This document shows positions 1-8,292 of a stretch of 64,000 bases of DNA, one piece after another (position 1 is the stretch's first letter; every line of letters begins with the position of its first letter). The notes beneath the pieces were generated by a model. It was not told where the DNA came from. It worked only from the letters and a program-made list of their open reading frames with translations, and did no database searches. A program made the position numbers and the translations under genes. Source of the DNA: Aquimonas sp044377145 (lineage in GTDB: Bacteria; Pseudomonadota; Gammaproteobacteria; Xanthomonadales; Xanthomonadaceae); assembly GCF_044377145.1 (NCBI RefSeq), contig NZ_JBILJQ010000012.1, positions 1 to 64,000 of the forward strand, written 5' to 3'.

Positions 1-69
1 CGGCGGAAGATGTTTCTGGCGGGCGAACCCGCAACGGCTTTGGCATGGGAGTCTCCGAACAAAGCCGCC

Positions 70-633
70 CTAGAATGAGAGATAACGTGCTGCGTCACTG
101 TCTCGTGGAGTGTAGGCGCGTAGGGTGTTTAGCAGCTGCAGCTGTGCGCGCTGACCGAGAAAGCGCTGAGTCGGGTCCCTGCGCAGCCATTCCTCGGGCT
201 CGGCCGGGCGCCAGTCATAACTTTCGATCTTCACCGCGAATGGCCGGAACGAAGGCTGCTCGCGCTCCAGTCGGATCCGGCGAACCCGCTCGGCACCGTC
301 AGCCAAATCGAGCACCGGCTCAAGGTCCGGCGCATGCAGCACACTGGCGACCAGCCACAGCCCGAGGTTCCAGGCATCACGCCGGGAACAGTGGACGATG
401 AATTCGTCCGCGAGTCCCCAGCCTTCCAAGCGTCCGCGATGTTCAACGCGCACCCCTGTCAGTCGGGACCGCGGCAGAGGCTCACGCAAGATCGCCGCCT
501 GAAACCGGTAGTGCGTGGCATCGTATTCCCGCTCATCCAGCGCGCGCGACGCGTCTTTCTCGCTGGCCCTATCGAAAGCGCTCAGCGCTTCCAGTAGGGC
601 CGCATGCCGGCCTTCAAGTTCGATCTCATCCAT
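70..633 (-). CDS. Hypothetical protein, 187 aa
   Basis: No family is recognised. The protein is soluble-looking, with no signal peptide or membrane helix, rich in Arg, Glu and Trp, and contains WRPAEPEEWLRR near residue 140. The ATG at 631-633 is preferred to the upstream alternative because a GAGGGAG ribosome binding site lies about 7 bases before it. This start lies inside the last codons of the upstream transporter gene (8-base overlap), so the two are probably translated together. The reading frame and start are well supported; the function is unknown. Confidence 0.75.
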   Translation of the reverse strand: MDEIELEGRHAALLEALSAFDRASEKDASRALDEREYDATHYRFQAAILREPLPRSRLTGVRVEHRGRLEGWGLADEFIVHCSRRDAWNLGLWLVASVLHAPDLEPVLDLADGAERVRRIRLEREQPSFRPFAVKIESYDWRPAEPEEWLRRDPTQRFLGQRAQLQLLNTLRAYTPRDSDAARYLSF

Positions 634-1492
634 TTCGCAGCTCCCTCTTCGGCCACAGCACCACCAAGGCGACACCGCCCAACACCGCCACCGACGCCAG
701 CACCAGCCGCAGGCTCAGCGGCTCGGCCAGCAGCAGCACGCCGCCCAGCGCGGTGATCACGGGCACGCTCAGCTGCAGGGTCGCCGCAGTGGTGGCCCGC
801 AGCGCCGGCAGCACGGTGTACCAGATCGCATAGCCCAGGCCCGAGGTCAGGGCGCCCGAGCTCAAGGCGTACACGGTGCCGGCGGCATCGACCCGCATGG
901 AACCCGGCGCAAGGACCCATGCAAGCGCTGCCGCCAGCACCGCCAGCGGCACCGCGCGGATGAAGTTGCCTGCGGTCACGGCAGTGGGATCGCCCGCACC
1001 GCGCCCGCGCAGGCTGTACACGCCCCAGGCGACACCGGCCAGCAGCATCAGTGCGGCGGGGCCCAGCGGTGGCGCCGACAGACCCGGCAGCAGCAGGCCG
1101 ATCAGACCGCTGATCGCCAGCGCGAAACCGAACAGCTGCAGGCCGCGAAAGCGTTCGCCGCGGAACATTCCCCAGCCGATCATGCTGGCCTGCACCGCGC
1201 CGAACAGGATCAGCGCGCCGGTGCCTGCGCTCAGGCCGAGATAGGCGTAGGAGAACGCGATGGCGTAGCCGAACAGCGCCAGCGCCGACGCCCAACTGCC
1301 CGCACGCAGGGCTGCCGGCGCGCGCAGGCCGACCAGCAGCGCCAGCACCAGCGCGCCTGCGACGATCCGGATCAGGGTGAAGCTGGCGGGGTCGATCGCG
1401 GTATCGCGCAGCGCGATCCGGCACAGCAGCGAGTTGCCGGCGAAGGCCAGCAACGCAAGCGCGGTCAGCAGGGTGAGGCGCGCGGTGCTCAC
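626..1492 (-). CDS. EamA/DMT-family transporter
   Basis: This 288-residue protein is almost wholly hydrophobic and can be read as about ten membrane helices in two repeated halves, the usual plan and length of EamA (drug/metabolite transporter) permeases. The opening stretch (ALLAFAGNSLLCRIALRD) and the mid-protein GWGMFRGERF are typical of the family. It would sit in the inner membrane and export or exchange a small metabolite; the substrate cannot be inferred. The start is GTG at 1490-1492 with GAGGT about 10 bases upstream. Its 3' end overlaps the next gene. Confidence 0.85.
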   Translation of the reverse strand: MSTARLTLLTALALLAFAGNSLLCRIALRDTAIDPASFTLIRIVAGALVLALLVGLRAPAALRAGSWASALALFGYAIAFSYAYLGLSAGTGALILFGAVQASMIGWGMFRGERFRGLQLFGFALAISGLIGLLLPGLSAPPLGPAALMLLAGVAWGVYSLRGRGAGDPTAVTAGNFIRAVPLAVLAAALAWVLAPGSMRVDAAGTVYALSSGALTSGLGYAIWYTVLPALRATTAATLQLSVPVITALGGVLLLAEPLSLRLVLASVAVLGGVALVVLWPKRELRNG

Positions 1493-1526
1493 GCGGAACG
1501 TACCTCATGCCGCCTAGCCGACAGCA

Positions 1527-1883
1527 TCAGCGATGAAACTCGGCGATGACTTCGATCTCGCCAACGATGTTGTCGTTGAGCGCCTCAAGCTCTTCCGCCG
1601 GCACCCACCACTCGCTGTGCTCACGGCCGCCCACGGTCTGTACCGGATAGCGCTGCATGAACTCGCGACGCACATGGAAGCGCGTGACATAACCGCTGCC
1701 GCTGGCAGGCACGTTCCACTCCCGCGCGATCTGGGCGGCATAGGCCTCGTTGGTCACCGGATAGAAAATCGGCTGATCCGGCAGGCGCGGTGGCCAGCGC
1801 AGATTGCCGCTGGCCCTGACGAGCGCGAGCTCGCTGGGGCCGGTCGGTCGATACAGCACAACCGTGTCTGCGTCGGCGTTCAT
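1527..1883 (-). CDS. Small conserved protein (family often named ADP-ribosylation/crystallin J1)
   Basis: A 118-residue soluble protein with the layout of a small conserved bacterial family: LYRPTGPSELALV at the start, then PPRLPDQPIFYPV, AAQIAREWNV and a C-terminal EWWVPAEELEALN. Members are commonly labelled ADP-ribosylation/crystallin J1 in databases, but that name reflects weak similarity and no ADP-ribosylhydrolase motif is visible here. The start is ATG at 1881-1883. It sits 34 bases upstream of the transporter gene on the same strand, so the two may share a transcript. The biochemical role is unknown. Confidence 0.75.
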   Translation of the reverse strand: MNADADTVVLYRPTGPSELALVRASGNLRWPPRLPDQPIFYPVTNEAYAAQIAREWNVPASGSGYVTRFHVRREFMQRYPVQTVGGREHSEWWVPAEELEALNDNIVGEIEVIAEFHR

Positions 1884-2155
1884 GCGTGCGTGTCTTTGCA
1901 GGGGCTTATGGGTGTTGGTCGAGCACAGACGAATCCGTTCTCAGGACTTGCCGGATGACCCATGCGACCGCGTTGCGGCGTTGGTTCGCCCGGGCGCACG
2001 TGATCGCCATCAAGGGGCTGGTTGAGGTCGAACGTCGTCGAGGCGCAGCGCGCGGAAGGCCGCGCAGTATCAGGCAAGGGCGACACGCGCTCCAAGCGGA
2101 ATCAGTCCGTGCGCGCGATTCAGGCGATGGCAGCGCGCTGCCGGCGCTCCGTCCT

Positions 2156-2887
2156 TCAGTCCAGCAGCCGATAGCCCGCCGCAGACACCGCGACTCGCGG
2201 CATCTGTCGGCGCTGGTCAAAGTCGGCATCGATCTCCGCAAGCGAAGTCCACAGCTCGGTATGTGCCCCGCCGTCCTCGTTGTTCGACGAGTGATCCATC
2301 CGGAACGGCAGCGCGTGCACGGGAACCGCGGATTGGCCCGCGCGCAGCGCGGCGTCGACCAGGGTGTAGATCTCTTCGATCGCCGGATCGGTCATCGCGT
2401 AGCAGCCGATCGATACGCAGGCGCCGTGGACCATCAGCGCCGAGCCGGTCCAACCTTGGGCGCGCTCATAGGCATTCGGATAGCCGAGGTTGAAGCTCAG
2501 ATGAAACTGGCTGCGCGGATTGAGCTGGCCGCGGCGGATGCTGTAGATGCCCTCAGGTGCCTGCCGGTCACCCTCGCGAGTCTTCGGCCCGAGGCGTCCC
2601 GACCACGCGCAGATTGGATAGGTTCTGAACAACTTCAGCTCGCCCTGCGCGCGCGGCTGCACCCACAGTTCAAGCTCGGATTCGCGCTTGAAGATGCGCA
2701 GGAACACCGGCTGGCCCGGGCCTGCATCCAGTGCATCGAGATCGCGGGTCAGCGCCGGCAGGACGCGCGTGGCGGCGGCTTCGGCGCGCTCGCTGGCGGA
2801 TGCCGGGTTCTGCACGAACCCGATGGCTAGTGCAGTCATCAGCAAGAGCACGGACATCAGGCAGAGCGCGGTCAGGTATCGATGCAT
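2156..2887 (-). CDS. L,D-transpeptidase-family (YkuD-fold) envelope protein
   Basis: This 243-residue protein begins with an N-terminal hydrophobic segment (about residues 5-25), so it is exported or membrane-anchored. The YkuD-type active site is visible as HGACVSIGC at residues 154-162, with His154 and the candidate catalytic Cys162. Upstream lie the fold elements TREGDRQAPEGIYSI and FHLSFNLGYPNAYER. These resemble the YafK/DpaA branch, which acts on peptidoglycan cross-links or protein attachment to peptidoglycan, rather than classic Ldt enzymes. It is divergent from the lipase gene, with 254 bases between them. Family assignment is good; the precise reaction is an inference. Confidence 0.85.
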   Translation of the reverse strand: MHRYLTALCLMSVLLLMTALAIGFVQNPASASERAEAAATRVLPALTRDLDALDAGPGQPVFLRIFKRESELELWVQPRAQGELKLFRTYPICAWSGRLGPKTREGDRQAPEGIYSIRRGQLNPRSQFHLSFNLGYPNAYERAQGWTGSALMVHGACVSIGCYAMTDPAIEEIYTLVDAALRAGQSAVPVHALPFRMDHSSNNEDGGAHTELWTSLAEIDADFDQRRQMPRVAVSAAGYRLLD

Positions 2888-3010
2888 GGACGGGTGCTCT
2901 GGTCGCGGATGAACGGGCTTGGCCTCAAGCGAAGGCTACGAGTTCCCATGAGCGAGTTGCGCGCGCCAACTACTGCACTACGGGTTTCGCTGCGATGCAG
3001 CGTGACGGCC

Positions 3011-3030
3011 ACCCTACGCCACCGTAGGGT
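3011..3030. repeat. Short perfect hairpin in the intergenic region
   Basis: ACCCTACG, a 4-base CCAC loop and CGTAGGGT form an 8-bp perfect inverted repeat between the divergent transpeptidase and lipase genes. There is no T-run on either side, so it is not a standard terminator. Its position about 110 bases before the lipase start would suit an operator or a REP-like palindrome; nothing more can be said. Confidence 0.45.
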
Positions 3031-3141
3031 CGGCGCCCAGGACGAACGCGAACGGACTCGAACGGCAGCGCTGGCACCCACAAAGATCACCGGGCCGGCT
3101 CAACCGTCTCATCAGGAATCAGACTTTCGGGGAGGGAAGTC

Positions 3142-4074
3142 ATGTTCGCAAACCTTGCTCGCTGCGCGCTCGCAGCGGTCGTGTTGTGCTGTGTTTCCGT
3201 GACTGCGCTGGCGCAGTCGACCTATACCAAAACCCGTCATCCGATCGTGCTGGTGCACGGCCTGCTCGGCTTCGACTCGCTTCTCGGCGTATACGACTAC
3301 TGGTACGGCATCCCGGCCGAGCTGCGCTCCGGGGGCGCCCGGGTGTACGTGCCGACGGTCTCGGCCAGCAACTTCAGCGAGGTCCGCGGCGAACAGCTGA
3401 TTCGCGAGCTCGACACGCTGCGCGCCATCCACGGCCACAGCCGCTTCAACCTGATCGGCCACAGCCACGGCGGGCCGACCATCCGCTATGTCGCCTCGGT
3501 GCGTCCGGACCTGGTGGCGTCAGTTACCTCGATCGGCTCGCCGCACACCGGCAGCAAGGTCGCTGATGGTTTGAATGCGACCCTGCCACCGGGCTCGGCG
3601 CTGCGGCCGATCGTGGCCGGCTTCGTCAATGCGCTGTCCACCTTCATCGCCGTGCTGTCGGGCAACAGCGACCCGCAGAACGCGCTTGGCGCGCTGGCCT
3701 CGCTCAGCGCCAGCGGCGCCGCCACCTTCAACGCGCGTCATCCGCAGGGCATGCCGAGCACTGCCTGCGGGCAAGGCGCCGCGGTAGTCAACGGCATCCG
3801 CTATTACAGCTGGGGCGGCACCGCCGTGCTGACCCATGTGCTTGACGCCAGTGATCCACTGCTCGGCGCCGGCAGCCTGTTCTTTGGTTTTGAACAGAAC
3901 GATGGCCTGGTCGGGCGCTGCAGCTCGCACCTGGGCGTGGTGCTGCGCGATGACTACGGCTGGAATCATCTGGATCAGGTCAATCAGGTGCTCGGCCTGA
4001 CCAGCTGGTTCGCCTCCAGCCCCAAAGCGGTGCTGCGCGCGCACGCGAACCGGCTGCAGAACGCCGGGCTGTAG
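3142..4074 (+). CDS. Secreted triacylglycerol lipase (foldase-dependent, family I)
   Basis: A 310-residue secreted lipase. A signal peptide ends near residues 24-25 (TALAQ-S). The alpha/beta hydrolase fold begins at HPIVLVHGLLGFDS. The nucleophile elbow is GHSHG with Ser108; likely triad partners are Asp254 (EQNDGLV) and His277 (WNHLDQVN). Cys209 and Cys260 match the conserved disulfide of Pseudomonas/Burkholderia-type lipases. A strong GGGAGGGAAG ribosome binding site precedes the ATG. The next gene, 4 bases away, is its steric chaperone, which is the standard arrangement for family I.1/I.2 lipases exported by Sec and then the type II system. It would hydrolyse long-chain acylglycerols outside the cell. 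Confidence 0.95.
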   Translation: MFANLARCALAAVVLCCVSVTALAQSTYTKTRHPIVLVHGLLGFDSLLGVYDYWYGIPAELRSGGARVYVPTVSASNFSEVRGEQLIRELDTLRAIHGHSRFNLIGHSHGGPTIRYVASVRPDLVASVTSIGSPHTGSKVADGLNATLPPGSALRPIVAGFVNALSTFIAVLSGNSDPQNALGALASLSASGAATFNARHPQGMPSTACGQGAAVVNGIRYYSWGGTAVLTHVLDASDPLLGAGSLFFGFEQNDGLVGRCSSHLGVVLRDDYGWNHLDQVNQVLGLTSWFASSPKAVLRAHANRLQNAGL

Positions 4075-4078
4075 AGCC

Positions 4079-5149
4079 ATGCCGACCGCGGCGGCTCAGA
4101 CCAAAGTGCAGGGCCGCGCGCTATCGATCATCGCGGTGCTGCTGGCGATGGTGGCGTGGGTGTTGTCGGCGATGTGGTGGCTGCCGGCGCCAGGGGTTTC
4201 GGCGCTACCGCCCATTCAACCCAGGCCATCCGCTGCCACCCGCGTGTCCGCAACGAGCGACGTGGAATCAACCGTCGCTGCGGCTGCGCCCGCAGAAGCG
4301 GCAGCGCGGACATCAAGCCTGGAACTCACCGCCCTGCACTCGCGCTGGCAGCGCAGCTCGCTGCGCGGCGCAACGGCCGATGGCGAGATCGGATTCGATG
4401 CACAGGGCCGCTTGCACCTCGATCGCGACCTGCTGCGTCGCTTCGAGCACTACCTCACCCTCATCGGCGAGTTCAGCCTGGATGAACTCGGCCAACTGCT
4501 GCGCGAGGCCAGCCTGCGCGAGCATGGTGAGGCTGCCACGGCGCAGTTGATGGATGCCTGGAAGCGCTACTTGGGCCTACGCCACGCTAGCGCCTCATTG
4601 GCGACCCGGCTCAGCCTGGAGGATCGATGGATCCAGCTGCAGGCCCTGCGTCGAGCCTGGTTTGGAGATGCCGCCGAACAGCTGTTCGGCGAAGAAGCCG
4701 ACTACGACGCCTACACCCTGCAGCGCATGGCGCTGCAGAATCTCGATGCCACGTTTCGCGACACTGCGTTGACCGAGCTCGCGGCAGCACGTCCTCCAGC
4801 GGAGCGGCAGGCGCAGTACGAGGCCGGCGCGGCTCAGCTGGCCGAGGAACAGACCCGTCAGTTCGACGCGCTTGGTCTCGATGCGGCCACCCGCGCAGCC
4901 GAGCGTGAAGCCCTCTGGGGTGCCGAAGCCGCCGCGCGACTGCAAACGCTGGATGCAGAGCGTGCGCTGTGGCAACGGCGCCTGGAGCGTTACGCCGCCG
5001 AGCGCACCGCGCTGCTGCAGCACGGCCAGCTGAGTGCCGCCGAGCGCGCGACTGCGCTGGCCGAGCTGCTCAGGCGCAGCTTCGACGGGCCGGAGCGCCA
5101 TCGCGTGGAATCCCTGCAGGTCGCGGGGCTGCTGCCATCGCCCGGATAG
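4079..5149 (+). CDS. lifO: Lipase-specific foldase (lipase chaperone)
   Basis: A 356-residue membrane-anchored foldase. One N-terminal membrane helix (about residues 15-36) is followed by a Pro/Ala-rich periplasmic linker (about 38-80) and a helical region rich in Ala, Glu, Arg and Leu. The family signature (RxxFDYxxSxxGE in well-known members) appears here as RFEHYLTLIGE at residues 121-131, with Glu and His in place of the usual Asp-Tyr. Such proteins fold the cognate lipase in the periplasm before type II export. It starts 4 bases after the lipase stop codon, so the pair is certainly co-translated. Confidence 0.92.
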   Translation: MPTAAAQTKVQGRALSIIAVLLAMVAWVLSAMWWLPAPGVSALPPIQPRPSAATRVSATSDVESTVAAAAPAEAAARTSSLELTALHSRWQRSSLRGATADGEIGFDAQGRLHLDRDLLRRFEHYLTLIGEFSLDELGQLLREASLREHGEAATAQLMDAWKRYLGLRHASASLATRLSLEDRWIQLQALRRAWFGDAAEQLFGEEADYDAYTLQRMALQNLDATFRDTALTELAAARPPAERQAQYEAGAAQLAEEQTRQFDALGLDAATRAAEREALWGAEAAARLQTLDAERALWQRRLERYAAERTALLQHGQLSAAERATALAELLRRSFDGPERHRVESLQVAGLLPSPG

Positions 5150-5289
5150 TGCGCAAGCCACCACCGCGGGCACGACCTGAGTTGATTCGACCGCCGACAC
5201 AGTTTCGAAACGTGCGAGCGCCGGTCGCTTCGTACTTGCGCAGTTCCCGCGACCGCCGGGTCGGCACAAGCGCAAACGGCGGGCTGGTT

Positions 5290-7389
5290 TCAAACGCCCG
5301 CTGAGGGATGCGCGCTGGGGTATGCCGAAAGCAGCTCGGCCTCCTGCCGCGCCAGCTCGGTGCGGAGCTCGTGCGCCACCGCTTCCACATCGCTACGGCT
5401 GAGCCCCTTGGGCAGGGCGGGCTGCGCGATCGCGGTGGGGAACTCGGCATCATGGACCAGCAGATTGAGGTACTCGATCGGATCGGAGTCGAGGTTGTAC
5501 AGTTCCCACTGGTCCGGCGCCGGCAGCGCGCTCCACGGGTCGCAGTAGCGCACCAGCTTCCACGGCCCCGAGCGCAGCGCGCGCACGTGGGCCGGTTGAC
5601 GCACAGAGCCCGGCGCCAGCTGCGGCCGATACAGATGGGCCTGGGCCGGGTCCGATGGCGGCGTGCGCAGGTAGTCGAGCGTGGCCAAGTAGACCGCGTA
5701 CTGCTGCCACGATTGGACATTGTGCGGATCGTCGTCACGCGGCAAAGGTTCAGTGATCAGGTCGTCGGTGACGAACAGCACGCCACGTCGCGGCTGGCCA
5801 TCGGGGCTCATCACCGGGCCACCGCCGGTCCTGATCACCGGCACCAGATTCGAGCCCGGCAGTGGCGCGGCGGAATGGGTTTTTAACAGGTTCCGGCGCG
5901 CGGCTTCGATCTGCTCCGGCGTCGCGCCGGCGATACCCAGCAAGGTCGGCAGCAGATCGATATGGCTGGTCTGCGCGGCCACCGCGCGCGGCTTGTCGTG
6001 GGCCGGGTTGAAGCGCTTGGCGCTGATCACCAGCGGCACCTGCAGTGCCTCCTGATAGGCGCAATGCCACTTCTCGATCATCATGCCGTGGGCCGCGCCG
6101 AACTCGCCGTGGTCGGAGGCGAACACCACCACTGTGCTGTCGCGCAGGCCGGTCTCATCCAGCGTCTCCAGCACGCGAAGAATGTGCCGGTCGACCATCG
6201 AAATCATGAAGGCGTAGTACTGCAGAAAGCCGACCGCGGCACCCGCCGAGTCGTTCTGCAGCTGAAACGGAATCGCCACCGCGAGGGTCGCCTTCACCGC
6301 GTTCGCGAGCACGTCGGCGGGATCTCCCCCCTGCCCTTGTGCGACCGCCAAACCGGTCTTGGCCGCAAGCCCCAGCGCCACTTTGTAGGAGTAGTCGTAC
6401 TGCGCGCTCGGCTTGTTGTTGTGCAGCAGGTCTTCGTCCTGGGTGGGCGAGGCAGTGGCACACTGCTGCGGCAGTCCGAGCGGATTCAGCGGCACCCGGA
6501 AACTGCCCTCGGTGGGCGCCACGCTGTAGCTCCCCTGCGCCGGAATCGGCACTGAGCCACCAGGGCCGATCGGCGGCAGGGTCTGGCCATCGGCGGTGCT
6601 CGGCATCAAGCCGCGCGGCAGGCCCGGATACGTCGCGATGTCGTGCGGGTTGGTGAATGAGCAGACCGCGAAAAACGGCGGGGTTTGGGGTGGCTGCTGC
6701 AGTTCAGGGAAGTCGACCGCACGCTGCGACAGCGCGCGGTTGTAGGGCACACCGAGCGCACGCCCGCGCAGGAAACTGCAGGCAAGATCCGCAAACTGGT
6801 AGTCGCGATAGGTGCCGAGGTTGTTGATCGAGGCACCGTGCGGTTCGGGCCAGGACAGCTCCCAGTCGCCGAACCCGAACCCTTGCAGGGTGTGCTCAGG
6901 CGGTTCGCTGACATGCCATTTGCCGAAGTAGTGCGTGCTGTAACCGATCTCACGAAAATAGTCACCCGCGGTCGGCGTGCCATCGGCGCGCAGCCAGGGA
7001 AAATTCTGCGCATCGCCATTCTTGAACAGGCCGTCGGTCTGGGTGACACCTGTCCGCGGCCCGTAGTGGCCGGTCATCATGCTGGCCCGGCTCGGGATGC
7101 AGGCGGATTCGGCGATGCTGTGGTCGGTGAACACCACCGCGTGCTCGCGCAGCTTGCAGAATCCAGGGTAGTACTGCGCGTAAGCATTGCCTTCCAGGCT
7201 GCCGAGGAAAGACAGCACCTGCTTGATTCCCTCGGCGAGGCCGGCCAGGCCGGCGCGCCGCTGTGGATAGGCCAATTGGTCGACCAACAGCAACAGGATG
7301 TTGGGGCGCTGCATCTGGCTATCGGGACCCTCGATGCCGGCGTCGCCGCTGGAAGCGCTCGTGCGCAGACTGCTATCGCCGATGTTCAT
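5290..7389 (-). CDS. Sulfatase (formylglycine-dependent, cysteine type)
   Basis: The protein is 699 residues, long for a sulfatase. The fold starts with PNILLLLVDQL (metal-binding Asp37) and the activation motif is CIPSR, residues 97-101, where Cys97 would be converted to formylglycine by a separate maturase not in this window. Further family features are TGHYGPRTGV, YFGKWHV and VVVFASDHGEFGAAHG. No signal peptide is visible, so it may act in the cytoplasm. The reading frame is open about 500 bases further upstream, but a near-perfect GGAGGTGG lies 4 bases before the ATG at 7387-7389 and homology begins just after it. The sulfate ester substrate is unknown. Confidence 0.92.
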   Translation of the reverse strand: MNIGDSSLRTSASSGDAGIEGPDSQMQRPNILLLLVDQLAYPQRRAGLAGLAEGIKQVLSFLGSLEGNAYAQYYPGFCKLREHAVVFTDHSIAESACIPSRASMMTGHYGPRTGVTQTDGLFKNGDAQNFPWLRADGTPTAGDYFREIGYSTHYFGKWHVSEPPEHTLQGFGFGDWELSWPEPHGASINNLGTYRDYQFADLACSFLRGRALGVPYNRALSQRAVDFPELQQPPQTPPFFAVCSFTNPHDIATYPGLPRGLMPSTADGQTLPPIGPGGSVPIPAQGSYSVAPTEGSFRVPLNPLGLPQQCATASPTQDEDLLHNNKPSAQYDYSYKVALGLAAKTGLAVAQGQGGDPADVLANAVKATLAVAIPFQLQNDSAGAAVGFLQYYAFMISMVDRHILRVLETLDETGLRDSTVVVFASDHGEFGAAHGMMIEKWHCAYQEALQVPLVISAKRFNPAHDKPRAVAAQTSHIDLLPTLLGIAGATPEQIEAARRNLLKTHSAAPLPGSNLVPVIRTGGGPVMSPDGQPRRGVLFVTDDLITEPLPRDDDPHNVQSWQQYAVYLATLDYLRTPPSDPAQAHLYRPQLAPGSVRQPAHVRALRSGPWKLVRYCDPWSALPAPDQWELYNLDSDPIEYLNLLVHDAEFPTAIAQPALPKGLSRSDVEAVAHELRTELARQEAELLSAYPSAHPSAGV

Positions 7390-8292
7390 GCCACCTCCTG
7401 TCCCGGCCAATGTGCTGGATGCCGATGAGCAGCATCGGCCACACCGATGGAGAACTTTTGACGGCAAGCCTGTCAAGCCTTCGGGGGCAGCAGGAAGCCA
7501 TAGCGCGCACGGCAAACGGGCGGGGATCGGCCTCGCGTCTCGGCTTGAGCGGCACGGGATCTGGAGCAGAAGACATCGCGTGCGCATGGCCGCGAGTGCA
7601 AGATCTGACAGCTTGATGCGCGCGGCTCCGTCGGGCTTGCTCTCGCTTCCGGAACCCCGCAGCCGCAGGCGTCGCTCGAACTCCAGACCACCCGAAGCGG
7701 GCGGACGCAACAGGCCAAGCGTGCCGGGAGCCCGCCGCTTGGGCAAGCGCGCCTGACGCGCCGCGGATCTTGCAACTCGCGCAGTTCGTGGGCGGCAGTG
7801 CTCCAACAACACACGCGAACAGGCTGTGGCGTGGCGTGTCGCGTCACTCTGCAGCGTGACCTCCGAGGAGATCTCAGTTCGACCATGCAAGAGTGATGGA
7901 ATTCGCAGTTATCCCAAGAGATACTCCCCCAGCGGGTTTGACACAGCGCGCGGCAGTCGGAGCTGCCAAGGGGCCTGACAGGGGTGTCTCTGCTTCTTGA
8001 ATGCGTTCCGGGCCAAGCGGATGCCAGTCCTCATTCCGGACGGCACTTTTCTGGGGTCCAGATGCGATTCCGGGTCGCACTTGCGACGGGCGCCACGCGC
8101 GCCCCGACGCACGCCAGGTCTTGCGGGCCACGCGTGAGCGAAGCACAACACCCGGAGTGGCAGCCAGTGGGGATGGCCGTCGCCGAGGTCGACATTCCAA
8201 CAAGCCGAACATTCCCCTGCATCTGCGCGCCATGGCGCAGCTGAGTAGCCGCCGAACCAAGGTCGATCAACCTCCAAAAGGACATACCCACC
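7390..8292. other. 903-base region without a convincing gene
   Basis: This gap separates the divergent sulfatase and DUF11 genes. The open frames on both strands here have no recognisable domains, no good ribosome binding sites and composition like antisense shadows. It must hold the promoters of both flanking genes, but no clear -35/-10 pair or operator was identified. The last bases carry AAAAGGA, the ribosome binding site of the next gene. Confidence 0.5.

Noticed and set aside
1..78. Possible 3' end of a plus-strand gene (25 codons, ending TGA at 76-78)
   Set aside because: Too short to judge; another frame is similarly open, and no motif is visible.
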